A stretch of 64,000 nt of DNA from positions 1,116,001 to 1,180,000 of the forward strand of contig NC_090130.1 in assembly GCF_040581485.1 (NCBI RefSeq). Direction: 5' to 3'. Origin of the DNA: Linepithema humile (Eukaryota; Arthropoda; Insecta; Hymenoptera; Formicidae). The notes under the pieces are model-generated. The model had not been told where the DNA came from. It worked only from the letters and a program-made list of their open reading frames with translations, and ran no database searches. The translations under genes and the position numbers were made by a program. How positions within the stretch are numbered: the first letter of the stretch is position 1; the number at the start of each line of letters is the position of its first letter. Shown piece after piece: positions 49,902 to 60,522 of the stretch.

Positions 49902-50250
49902 AGTCGATACGAAAGTAATGCTTCCAATCTTTTTTCTCAGAAAATTTAATTCTTACAACTGTGGTTTTTAAACGATATAATCTTCAGTCATTAACAAACA
50001 TTTAGTTATTTTTTCACAAAGAAACCATCATTTTATATGCACATTTGTCATCCTTGAATCAGACGCTGTATTCCAGACCCGTTAAATTCCTTGCTACAAC
50101 TCTTGAGGACTTCAAAAACATTTTTCTTAATGGCGACTTTATAGAAAAATAACTGAATGTTTGTTAGTGACTGAAAATTATTTCATATAAAAATTATAGT
50201 TGTAGGAATTAACTTTTCTGAGAAAAAAATTGGAGACATTACTTTCGCAC
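49902..50250. mobile_element. Mariner-type MITE, copy 2
   Basis: It lies in the same position relative to Gr16 as copy 1 does to Gr15. Only scattered substitutions separate them (the right end is actttcgcac instead of actttcgtac). Confidence 0.65.
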
Positions 50251-50514
50251 GTTTACATAAAAATATTTATTTATTATATTTTGTATACAATAAAAAATAA
50301 AATTTATTTCTAGTATTGCTAGTTTATGTCTCTTTCTACATTGACTCTAACCATTAAGTAATTGCTTACTTCTAATTTATCTTTTTCAAATAGAATTGTT
50401 CCGAATATGAGTCAAAGCCTAAAATAAAAACATAAATAAATGTGATTATTTATTTTCTTTATTTGTGCATTATGTGCATTTTATTACAGTTACACTTTGT
50501 GAATCACATACATA

Positions 50515-50912
50515 CATATGAGCACCTCAGAGGTATACTATGTTACATCACATTTTTTCGAAAACTGAATTACTATTATCGTAAGACTCTATACTTCAAT
50601 TTTTATCCAATGGCAAATGTTTTCAATGAAAATAGAGATGTTGACTATATAAAGTTAAGTCACAACATGATGACATATTTATCAGGTAAACAGTATTAAA
50701 TCACATTAAAATTACACATTATATTGCGTAATACTTCATTATTCTGAAACATATCGAAGTTTGATATTATATCCGCAAATGCAAAAAAACTCTGCTAAAC
50801 ATTATAAGCACTTTACTGAGAGCAAAAACAAAAAATCTTTTTAGAAAATTATTTTATCTTGAAAATTATGTTTATGTGATTTAACATAGTATACCTCTAA
50901 GATGCTCATATG
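50515..50912. mobile_element. Inverted-repeat element with 40-bp arms, copy 2
   Basis: Arms catatgagcacctcagaggt and cctctaagatgctcatatg as in copy 1. The inner 29-codon frame at 50610-50699 is still open (MANVFNENRDVDYIKLSH). Confidence 0.65.
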
Positions 50913-51074
50913 TAATATACATTGCATATGTGATTCACATATGCAAAATATCTCTTCTCTCTACAGATCGATTCATTTAATCAGCATAAGTGCTTAAGCA
51001 ATTTATCGTTGAAATTGTGGAAACGTTTATCTTCCTAACTATATCAACGTCGAAATAAACTTAGTAATCCTATA

Positions 51075-51368
51075 ATGTTAAAAAGGATGCTTAATAATGC
51101 GATAAAAAAACGTTCTCATTTGAGCGTCTTGTCCACGACAGGAAGTTACCATAAAGCGTATTTAAACAGTTATATCTTTGTTTCCACATGTGTTGTGCAT
51201 CTACCAACTCGAAGTTTCAGTGAGAGGAGAAGATTCACCAAAATTGTATCTTACTATCCATTACATTTTAACATCACGGATGCTTTACTTTCATACTGTT
51301 GTAAAAATGCATATTTCTTGGAAGCTCTAGAACTTATGTGTATCATTGTGCATTATATGCATTATTGA
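51075..51368 (+). CDS. Small ORF of unknown function upstream of Gr17 (97 codons)
   Basis: An open frame from ATG 51075 (MLKRMLNNAIKKRSHL) to TGA 51366-51368 with several Cys near the end (LLSYCCKNAYFLEALELMC). It resembles no receptor exon and I do not recognise it. Homologous DNA precedes Gr15 (42548), Gr16 (46808) and Gr18 (55564), each about 0.8 kb before the receptor start, but there the frame is cut by stops after 15, 54 and 15 codons. It could be a relic of another gene captured in the repeat unit, or chance. Only this copy is whole, so function is doubtful. Confidence 0.25.
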   Translation: MLKRMLNNAIKKRSHLSVLSTTGSYHKAYLNSYIFVSTCVVHLPTRSFSERRRFTKIVSYYPLHFNITDALLSYCCKNAYFLEALELMCIIVHYMHY

Positions 51369-51866
51369 AACAAATTACAATCGCAATTGTTGCAGTGACA
51401 CATACGTTATTTAACTTGAATTAAAATAAAATATAGCAATTTAATTAATATTATAGGTATTTAAAAATAAATAACATTTTTTATATAACTCTTTTCTGAA
51501 TGTTATGTTACTAAATTATGTGAACTATCTACTTCGAAAGTTATGTGAATCCAGTTTTAAAAGTTAAGCTTTAAAATCTTTAACTTTTATAAAAATTTTA
51601 ACACATGCAATGGTTATCTAGAAATATTATGAATAAAATATAAAGTGTTGTGAAAATCGTTTATACTTTTGTATATTATTTTTATATTAAATGGTTTGCA
51701 ACATGCAATATCAATAATGAAAATCTATTATTCATCAGAGATGGTAGATCGCCTTAATGTACTACAGATGTATTATTATTACGCAGATCCATTATTTTTG
51801 CAACATGGCATAATTACAATACGTTCAGCGACAGACACTATATATCAATTTATGATAGTAATGATC

Positions 51867-54245
51867 ATGGCGTCTACTATACAAGAAGTATTACGTCCTC
51901 TTTTTATCACGTGTTTCATTATGGGTGTAGGTATTTACCCCATTAAACAATTAAAATCAAAAATTCAATGGATTGCATATTTCGGTCTTCTATATTCTCT
52001 AACAGTCTGGTTTGTTTATGGCTATATCTTGTACTATACAGTGACTATTTTTACACTGAAAGAATTGCTTGGATCCTACATTATTAAAATCGCCGTGTTG
52101 CTTAACTCCTTTACTTCGATAATGTCCGCTATTGTGAGTCTTTACTATCGAAAGGTATGATATAATTTTTAGTATTACTTACATAAAATACATATGTGGT
52201 ATCTCATAATTGTTTATCTAATAATATCATATTAATTGTATTTAGTAACAAATTGTCATTCTTTACTTGTTTTTAATGTAACAACTTTAAAATTTGATCA
52301 AATTTACTGTCAATTTACCAAAATTGTAATAAATAATTTTCTTACTGACTAATATTATTTTAAACTGTTACTCATTCTTGTTAAAATTATTTCAGAGATT
52401 TGAGATATGCATAGATAAGCTTGCTATGGTAGATGACACTTTAAAAAAACTAGGTACTCCAAAAATGTATCAAAAAATGCACATATGGTCAATAGGAACA
52501 GTATTTGGGTGGATTATATTTACTTTTATTATAAATGTTTACGACGCAATATGGTGGTGGAATACAGAAAAATTTGCTTTTTGGGGATTACTTATATCTT
52601 ATATAATAAATCATCCTGTTCACATCAATGCTTTCATGGACTTATTATTTATTTTCTTCTTGCGGTTTGTATAACATTCACTATATTTCTTTATATATTT
52701 TGCGAATTAACACAAAACATGTGGATTGAAATATATATAGTCATTAAATCTCTATAATATAATCTCTAAATTATATTTTTACCTACATTTTTAATTGCAG
52801 TTTTTGTTAATTAAATTAACAAACATTGATTAATAAACATTTTTTATAAGTTAATTAAATATTTTTCTGTGATATTTAAAGTAACAATTTTAATGTAATG
52901 TAAACAAATTAAAGTATATTTATTAATAAATTTATTCAAGTAAATACTGAAAATTTTGTCATATGTATTATAATTTCGAAGATATCTTTTGTGTTTATGT
53001 GTATGTACAATATAGATACGTCGCAACCAGATTTGATAAAGTAAACGAGCATATGCAATGTCTATTAGTAACAGAGGAGCATAAGCTCAGGTTTACATGG
53101 AATAACTCTGCACTCTCTTGACGACATAATTTGCGTATTAATAATTACAAGCAAACGGTTTGGACATCAATGTAAAGGCTCATTTATAATAATAAAATTT
53201 AATAGATTTTTATGTATATCTAAAAACAATTAATATAATTTTTAATTTCTTGTAATTACTATACTTTTTAGTAATAAAGAATGTTTCTTTTTACAGGCAT
53301 CTTCATTTAGAATTATGTCGCATTGCTCGGGAACTGAATGTCATGTTTGAAACGCAACTAGCTGTTGAAGCAGTATCCATTCTTCTATACTTAACAGGAA
53401 TGTGTTATTTATTTATTACTATTGCGCTAATACAAATAAATAGAGTACCAATAGAAGTAAACATTTTGTTTGGTGCTAGTGTGTGGATCTCTATACTTTT
53501 AATACGATTCTACGCCGTAAATTATATTTGTGAAAGCGTTAAGTTTAAGGTAAAATTTTGTTATTTTGAACAAATATACATGTATATATTTAAAACTAGT
53601 AATAAATTAATAATAGATAAAATAAAATAAATAATAATTTTAGGCAAACAAAATTAGGAAAATAATTCATCAACTAACAAATTCTCTTCAATATAGTGCA
53701 GTTTGGAAAGAGGTAAAAAATTTTTAAAACAAGGAAGTTTATAGTAAATCAATATAAGTTGATTAAAATAAATTGAGTAACACAGCTAAAATAAATTATT
53801 TAAAATGACATTCTAAATATGCAACATATATTTACAGATTCAGCAATTTACTCTGCAAACAATGCAAAATCCATTAGAGTTTACTGGGATGGGTCTCTTT
53901 AATCTTGGCAATGAATGCCTTCAAAAGGTCTATTTTAATATTCATTTTTTCCACCACTTTATTTGTACATATATACTCATATCATAATTTATATTAATAC
54001 ACAAGGTTATCTAAAAAATTATCTTATAGTAGTTTAGCATACTATAGTCTCCCGTTTTAAATATTACAGTAAACTAACAGCGGTTTACGAAATACAAATT
54101 TGTTTACAGTACATTTCGACACGAAATACACTTTTCGTATGTAGTGAATATTAATAAATGTATTTTTTTTCAGTTTTGCATAACAGTTGTAACATTTGTA
54201 ATTATTATGATACAATTACAAATGCCGCCTGACACAAGAGTCTGA
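51867..54245 (+). CDS. Gustatory receptor Gr17 with conserved in-frame UGA in exon 3
   Basis: Exons: 51867-52154, 52396-52664, 53016-53171, 53297-53549, 53644-53712, 53838-53927, 54174-54245; 398 codons. TGA 53119-53121 is again codon 221, followed by CGA. Exon 4 is one codon shorter than in Gr15 and Gr16 (MCYLFIT for MCYYLFLT). Exon 7 stops earlier (QLQMPPDTRV, TGA 54243-54245), so the tail is half as long. Intron 2 has about 200 extra AT-rich bases. Exon 2 differs by TLKKLGTPKMYQK and an Ile for Thr in VFGWIIFTFIINVYD. The ATG at 51861 would add two residues. The divergence from Gr15 and Gr16 without any further lesion is the main argument that the gene is not simply dead. Confidence 0.75.
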
Positions 54246-54373
54246 CAATATTTTTATTCTTAAAAGAGTGTAACTATTACATCGTTTAATATTGAAACAA
54301 ATATATATTATTCTTTGTGATGGTTCTGTTAACGTAAAAACTAATATAACATTAATTAAATAAAAATATAAAA

Positions 54374-54728
54374 TTACGAGGGTTGGTACAAGAGTAATGC
54401 CTCCAATTTCTTTTCTCAGAAAATTTAATTCCTGCAACTGTGGTTTTTACATGATGTAATCTTCAGTCATTAATAAACATTTAGTTATTTTTTCTCAAAG
54501 TAACCATCATTTTATTTGCCATCTTTGAATCAGACGCTGTATTCCAGACGCGTCAAATTCCTTGCTACAACTTTTGAGGATTTTTCTTACAATACACTTT
54601 TCTTAATGGTGACTTTGTGGAAAAATAACTAAATGTTTCTCAATGAGTAAAAATTACTTCATGTAAAAACCGTAATTGTAGAAATTAAATTTTCTCAGAA
54701 AAAAAATTGGAGGCTTACTTTCGTACCT
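54374..54728. mobile_element. Mariner-type MITE, copy 3
   Basis: This copy shows the fullest left end, tacgagggttggtac then agtaatgcctcc, typical of mariner-derived elements. The right end is aggcttactttcgtacc. The site after Gr18 (about 58640-58690) continues without it. Confidence 0.65.
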
Positions 54729-54992
54729 TAGTACATTTGCATAAAAATATTTATTTATTATATCATGTATACAATAAAAAATAAAATTTATTTATAATAT
54801 GTTAGTTTACATTTCAACTTTCTACGTTAACTTTTATCATTAAGTAATTGCTTACTTCTAATTCATCTTTTTGAAATAGAATTGTCCCGAATATGAGTCA
54901 AAGCGTAAAATAAAAACATAATTATATGCAATTATTTATTTTCTTCATTTTGTGCACTTAGTACATTTTATTACAATTACAGTTTGTGAATC

Positions 54993-55400
54993 ACATATGA
55001 ATACCTCAAAGGTATACTATGTTAAGTCATATATTTTCAAAAATTGAATTTTTATTATCGTAAAACTTCAATTTTTACCCAATTGGCAAATGTTTTCAAT
55101 AAAAATATAGACGACTGTAGAAAGTTAAGTCACAATATGATGACATATTCACTAGGTAAACAGTATTAAATTACATTAAAATCATATTACATTAAAATCA
55201 TATTGCATTAAAATCATAATCACTTCATTTTCTGAAATATATCGAAGTTCGATATTATATCTGCGAATACAAAAAACTCTGCAAAACATTATAAGCTTTT
55301 TATTAAGAGCATATCAGAAACAAAAAATTTTTTTAGATCCTTATCGTGAAAAATTATGTCCATGTGACTTAATACAGTATACCTATGAGATGCTCATATA
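54993..55400. mobile_element. Inverted-repeat element with 40-bp arms, copy 3 (diverged)
   Basis: The left arm (catatgaatacctcaaaggt) and right arm (gtatacctatgagatgctcat) are recognisable but have several changes. The inner frame has lost its ATG (TTGGCAAATG) and reads ANVFNKNIDDCRKLSH. Confidence 0.55.
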
Positions 55401-56376
55401 CAATATACATTGCATATGTGATTCATATGCAAAATATCTCTTTTCTCTACAGATCGATTCATTTAATCAGCATAAGTGCTAAAACAATTTATCACTGAAA
55501 TTGTAGCAAACCTTTATCTTTCTAATTATATCAACATCAAAATAAATTTTGTCATCTTATCATGTTACAACGGATGATTAATAATGCAATGAAAAACATC
55601 CTTATTTGAATGTCCTCCACAATAAATTATCGTAAAGCGTATTTAAACAGTTATACGTTTGTTTTCACATGTCATGCATCTATCGACTCGAAGTTTCTGT
55701 GTCGACAAGATTGGCCAAAATTGTTATCTCACTATCTACTGCATTTTAACAGAATGGATGCTTTACTTTCACATTGTTATAAAAATGAATGTTTTGTGAA
55801 AGCTCCAGAATTTATGTGCATCATTGTGCATTATTGACACAAATTACAATCGCAATTGTTGCAGTAACGTATATGTTGTTTAATTTGAATTAAAATAAAT
55901 ATGACAATTTAATAATATTACAAATATTCAAAAATAAATAACATTTTTTACATAACTCTATTCTGAAGGATTCATGTGTGTTAGTGAATTATGTGAACGT
56001 GAACTATTTATTTCAAAAGTTATGTGAATACAGTTAAAAGTTAAATTTCAAAAATTTCAACCCTTTAAAATTTTAACACATAAAATGCAGTGCTTATTTA
56101 GAAGTATTATCAATAAAAAATTAAGTGTTGCAAAAATCGTTTGTATTTGCGTATTATTTTTATATATATTTAACTTTAATGATTTGCAACATGCAATATT
56201 AATAATGAAATTTATCTATTACTCATCAGAGATGACAGATTGTCTTAATGTACGCCTGTATTACAGACGTATCATCACTACGAAGATCCATTATTCTTGC
56301 AACATGAGATAATTACATAATAACAACATAATACGCACAGCGACAGACACTTCATTAGTTTACGATAGTAACGATC

Positions 56377-58533
56377 ATGGCATCAACCATACAAGAAGTC
56401 TTACGTCCTTTTTTTATCATGTGTTTCATTATGGGTTTAGGTGTTTACCCTATTAAACAACTAAAATCAAAGATTCGATGGATTGCATACTTAGGTTTTT
56501 TATATTCTCTAATAATCTGGTTTGTTTATGGCTATATCTTTTATTATACAGTGACTATTTTTACACTAAAAGTATTACTGGGGACGAATATTAATATAAG
56601 AATCATGTTGCTTAACATCTTTACTCCGATAATGTCTGCTATTGTGAGTCTTTACTATCGAAAGGTATAATATAATTTTTAGTATTATTTATAAAATATA
56701 TATGGTATTTATCTCATAATATCATATTAATTGTATTTAATAACAAATTGTTATTCTTTACTTATTAATATTACTTACTTTTTAATATAACAACTTTAAA
56801 ATTTGATCAAATTTACTGTCAATTTTTCAATATCGTAATGAACAATGTGCTGGGTATGTATGTTAAACTATTACTTATTGCTGTAAAAATTATTTTAGAG
56901 ATTTGAGATATGCATAGAGAAGCTTGCTAATATAGATGACACTTTAGAAAAACTGGGCACTCCAAAAATGTACCAAAAAATATATATGTGGTCAATAGGA
57001 ACAGTATTTGGGTGGATTATATTTACTTCCGTTACAAATGTTTACGACACAATATGGTGGTGGAATACAGAAAAAACTGCTCCTTGGGGATTACTTGTAG
57101 CTTACATAATAAATCATCCTCTTCACATCAATACTTTCATGGATTTGTTATTCATTTTCTTCTTACGGTTTGTATAACATTCATTATACTTTTTTATATA
57201 CTTTGCGAATTAACACAAAACATGTATATATACATTCAAATAGATGTTGAAAATTTTGCCATATATATTATAATTTCTAAAATAATCTGTTTGTGTGATG
57301 TGTGTGCAATATAGATACGTCGCAACCAGATTTGATAAAGTAAACGAGCATGTGCGATGTCTATTAGTAAAAGAGAAACATAAGCTCAGGTTTGCATGGA
57401 AAAGTTCTACACTCTCTTGACGACATAAATTGCATATTAATAATTACAAGCAAACGTTTTGGACTTTAATGTAATGGCTCATTTACAATGATAAAATTTA
57501 ATAGAATGTTTTATATATATCTAAAAATAATTAATATAATTTTTAATTTTTTATAATTACTACATTTTTTAATAATAAAGAAATATTTTTTTTACAGGCA
57601 TCTTCATTTAGAATTATGTCGCATTGCTCGTGAACTGAACTTGATGTTTAAAATGCAAATAGCCGTTGAAGCAGTATCCATTCTTATATACATAACAGCA
57701 AATTGTTATTATTTATTTATTGCTATTGCCTTAATACAAATAAATAGAGCACAAACTGAAATAAGCTTATTGTTTGGTGTTATTATGTGGATCTTCATAT
57801 TTTTAATACGGTTCTACGCCGTAAATTATATTTGTGAAAGTGTTAAGTTTAAGGTCAAATTTTGTTATCTTGAACAAATATATATATTTAAAACTTAATA
57901 GTAATAAATTAGTAATAGATAAAATAAAATAAATAATAATAAATTTTAGGCAAACAAAATTAGGAAAATAATTCATCAACTGACAAATTCTCTTCAATAT
58001 AGTGCAATTTGGAAAGAGGTAAAAAGTTTCTAAAACAAGAAAGTTTATAGTTCATTAATATAAAATTGATTAAAATAGATTAAGTAACATAGATAAAATA
58101 TGTTATTTAAAATTACATACTAATTATGCAACATACATTTACAGATTCAGCAATTTACTTTGCAAACAATGCAAAATCCGTTAGAGTTTACTGCGATGGG
58201 TCTCTTCAATCTTGGCAATGAGTGTCTTCAAAAGGTCCATTTCAATATTTGTTTTTTCCACCACTTTATTTGTATATACTTATTTGTATCCACTTTATTT
58301 GTTTCATGATTTATATTAATATAGAAACTTGTCTAAAAATTTATCTTGGTCAGCATATTATAGTTTCCTGTTTTTAATAATACAATAGCTTACAAAAGGC
58401 AACTTAGTTTTCAGTACATTTTGATAAAATGCACTCTTTATATGTGGTGAATATTAATAAATGTGTTTTCTTTTAGTTTTGTATGACAATTGTAACGTTT
58501 GTAATTATTATGATGCAATTACGAATGCCGTAA
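56377..58533 (+). CDS. Gustatory receptor Gr18 with conserved in-frame UGA in exon 3
   Basis: Exons: 56377-56664, 56899-57167, 57315-57470, 57598-57853, 57950-58018, 58145-58234, 58477-58533; 394 codons. TGA 57418-57420 lies at codon 221, followed by CGA. Exon 3 ends W-T-L-M. The exon 4 donor is gtcaaa (gtaaaa in the sisters), the weakest in the gene. Exon 7 ends QLRMP then TAA, but that TAA is inside a strong donor, cc|gtaagt (58530). An acceptor ttttag at 58931 could add a small last exon encoding Pro-Leu-Phe and a stop, so two 3' ends are possible. It lacks the mariner MITE downstream. Confidence 0.72.
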
Positions 58534-59074
58534 GTTTCTGACAATATATTTACTCTTAAAAAAGAGTAATTAATACATCGTTTAGTTTAATATTAAAATA
58601 ATGTATTAATTATTTTTTGCGATGGTTCTGTTATCATAAAAACTAATATAACATTAATTAAATAACATTGGAAAATTACAACACTTTTGTCATGCACTAC
58701 AATATTTCATTGTCTTTCGATAACTTGATCATTAAAATTAGTTTTTATTTTAAAAGGATAGTGTATCACATTCTCTTCTTATTAAAAATATTTGAACAGA
58801 AGCAATATCGCAAGAAATTATGACTAAATTGTTAAATTGCATATACATATACAGATAACAATTTCTTATTGTAAAATGCATTTTTACGAGGAAAAAGTAT
58901 GTGCGTATAAAATAAAAATTTTTTGTTTTAGGCCGCTGTTCTAGAAGACTACAGACTAAAGAAAGATTATGTGATACAATAAAATAAAATTATAATAAAC
59001 TTTATCTTTTTTTAAGCGTTTATTTTTTAACTTTTTCTCATAATTCAAAATTTTGATTCGGTAATTCAGAAACT

Positions 59075-59170
59075 ATGACAAAGATAATCCAGGCAGCATT
59101 GTCAGCATTATTAATTATTGGATTATTCTGCGGCTTGAGTTTTTTCGAATATTTTGTTTTAAACAATTAA
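59075..59170 (+). pseudogene. Exon-1 scrap of a Gr20-type receptor (Gr19)
   Basis: ATG 59075 opens MTKIIQAALSALLIIG then LFCGLSFFEY, nearly the first 26 residues of Gr20, then diverges into FVLNN and TAA 59168-59170. No further exon follows before the transposon. It is a truncated duplicate. Confidence 0.82.
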
Positions 59171-59225
59171 AACTTTTTTATTGGGCTGCAGAGTGTTGAA
59201 CGTACGTAATTTTAAAGAATTTTAA

Positions 59226-59855
59226 CCCTTTGCGGCATAGTGACACTCCTGAGTGTCACCTTTTTCTGTACACTTTTTTACATTTTTGAAACACTATTTA
59301 ATTAGTTTTAATGACAAAAAGCATATAAAATGTATTAGAAAACATCCCTTCATAGAAATAAAAAAGAAAACAAATGTTGTTGTTAATTAATTGAACGTTA
59401 TAAATAAATTAATTAAAAAAAAAACGATTTTTTTTAAATAAATGTAATTCTGAGTAATTAACAGTATAAAATAATCTGAAGATGATATCTAGAGAGTTTT
59501 TGGGGTCGCTGATTACGAATCCGGTGTCAGTTTTTCAAAATTCAAAATGGCGGATTCAAGATGGCCCCCCTAAAAGTGAAAAATTACCCGATCTTGATGA
59601 AACTGAGTACTCAGGGGTTTTCGGGGTCGCTGATTACGAATCTGATCTCAGACTTATAAATTCAAAATTCAGAATACATAAAGTACCCAGTTTTATCTCG
59701 ATCAAGTAAATTTTCACATTTTCGTCGGCCATCTTGGATCCGCCATTTTGAATTTTCAAAATCTGACTTCAGATTCGTAATCAGCGACCCCGAAAACCCC
59801 CGAGTAACAATTTTCAGCTGTTTTCCGTGTAAAGAAAAATGTATGCCGCAAAGGG
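59226..59855. mobile_element. piggyBac-type MITE (630 bp)
   Basis: Ends CCCTTTGCGGCATA and TATGCCGCAAAGGG are perfect inverted repeats and are flanked by TTAA on both sides (59222-59225, 59856-59859), the hallmark target of piggyBac elements. Inside, a unit containing ggggtcgctgattacgaatc occurs at about 59500 and 59620, and inverted at about 59775 (gattcgtaatcagcgacccc). A short gtgacactcctgagtgtcac palindrome lies near 59240. No transposase is present. The ORFs at 59482-59709 (+) and 59662-59871 (-) are only these repeats. Confidence 0.85.
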
Positions 59856-60522
59856 TTAAAGAATAAAACAATGTGTTTTTTTGAGCTTAGAAGTGTAAAG
59901 TGTATAAAATTTTCAAAAAACGTCCTAAAGAATGTGAAAGTACTAGTTTCAAGCTCTAAAGAAGATGGGTTTCTTAAGCGCTGTTCCTACAAATGAGAAA
60001 AAAGGTTTTATGTATTTGCTTCTCGTATTTTCATTTCAAAACGATTGTATGGTACACTTTCTCACTTAATATATTAAAAATTCTTTAACAGGCGCAATGT
60101 CGCAAGAATTATAACTGTTTTGTAAAATTGCGTATATATATATAGATAATTCCACAAAGGAAAAGCCATCTAATAGAGATTACCTGTCTGTTTATTTTGT
60201 CACTTGCATTCGCTAGTGAACTAATAGTTCCGATGCAATATAATTTCTGCAAAGGATCTTTTTCTTAGAAGATAGACGACAAGGTAGTGAGTCTTTCCGA
60301 GATATTTATAAGATAAAGATAGTACGTGAATCTTTCTTTCAAAAAAAGTTCAGAATCTTGTGCAGCTATAATCCAAATGTTTCACAGTCAGAAATGATTA
60401 TGTAGAACAGTAATCAAAGTGAAATTTTGTAAATTATAATAAATTATCTCTTTTTGCAAGTATTTCTTCACTTGAAAAAATTTTTTTTATAATTTAAAAC
60501 TGTGGCTAGTGATTTGAAGATC

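Larger units (their letters stand above)
49762..51866. other. Spacer Gr16-Gr17
   Basis: It has the same order of elements as the previous spacer: mariner-type MITE (about 49902-50250), 40-bp-arm element (50515-50912), and the small ORF, here intact, at 51075-51368. The flank before Gr17 is more diverged than those of Gr15 and Gr16. Confidence 0.6.
54246..56376. other. Spacer Gr17-Gr18
   Basis: It contains a mariner-type MITE (about 54374-54728), a more diverged copy of the 40-bp-arm element (about 54993-55400), the decayed small ORF region (55564-55837) and the Gr18 5' flank. Confidence 0.6.
58534..60522. other. Spacer Gr18-Gr20
   Basis: It holds a dead exon-1 scrap (59075-59170) and a piggyBac-type MITE (59226-59855). 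The stretch 59870-60522 is AT-rich with no gene; the last 450 bases resemble the flank before the scrap and before Gr14. Confidence 0.5.

Noticed and set aside
50442..50699. 85-codon frame
   Set aside because: Only its last 29 codons are shared between element copies; the front part is chance reading of spacer and element arm.
59482..59871. Open frames on both strands near 59.5-59.9 kb
   Set aside because: They are translations of the internal repeats of the piggyBac-type MITE.
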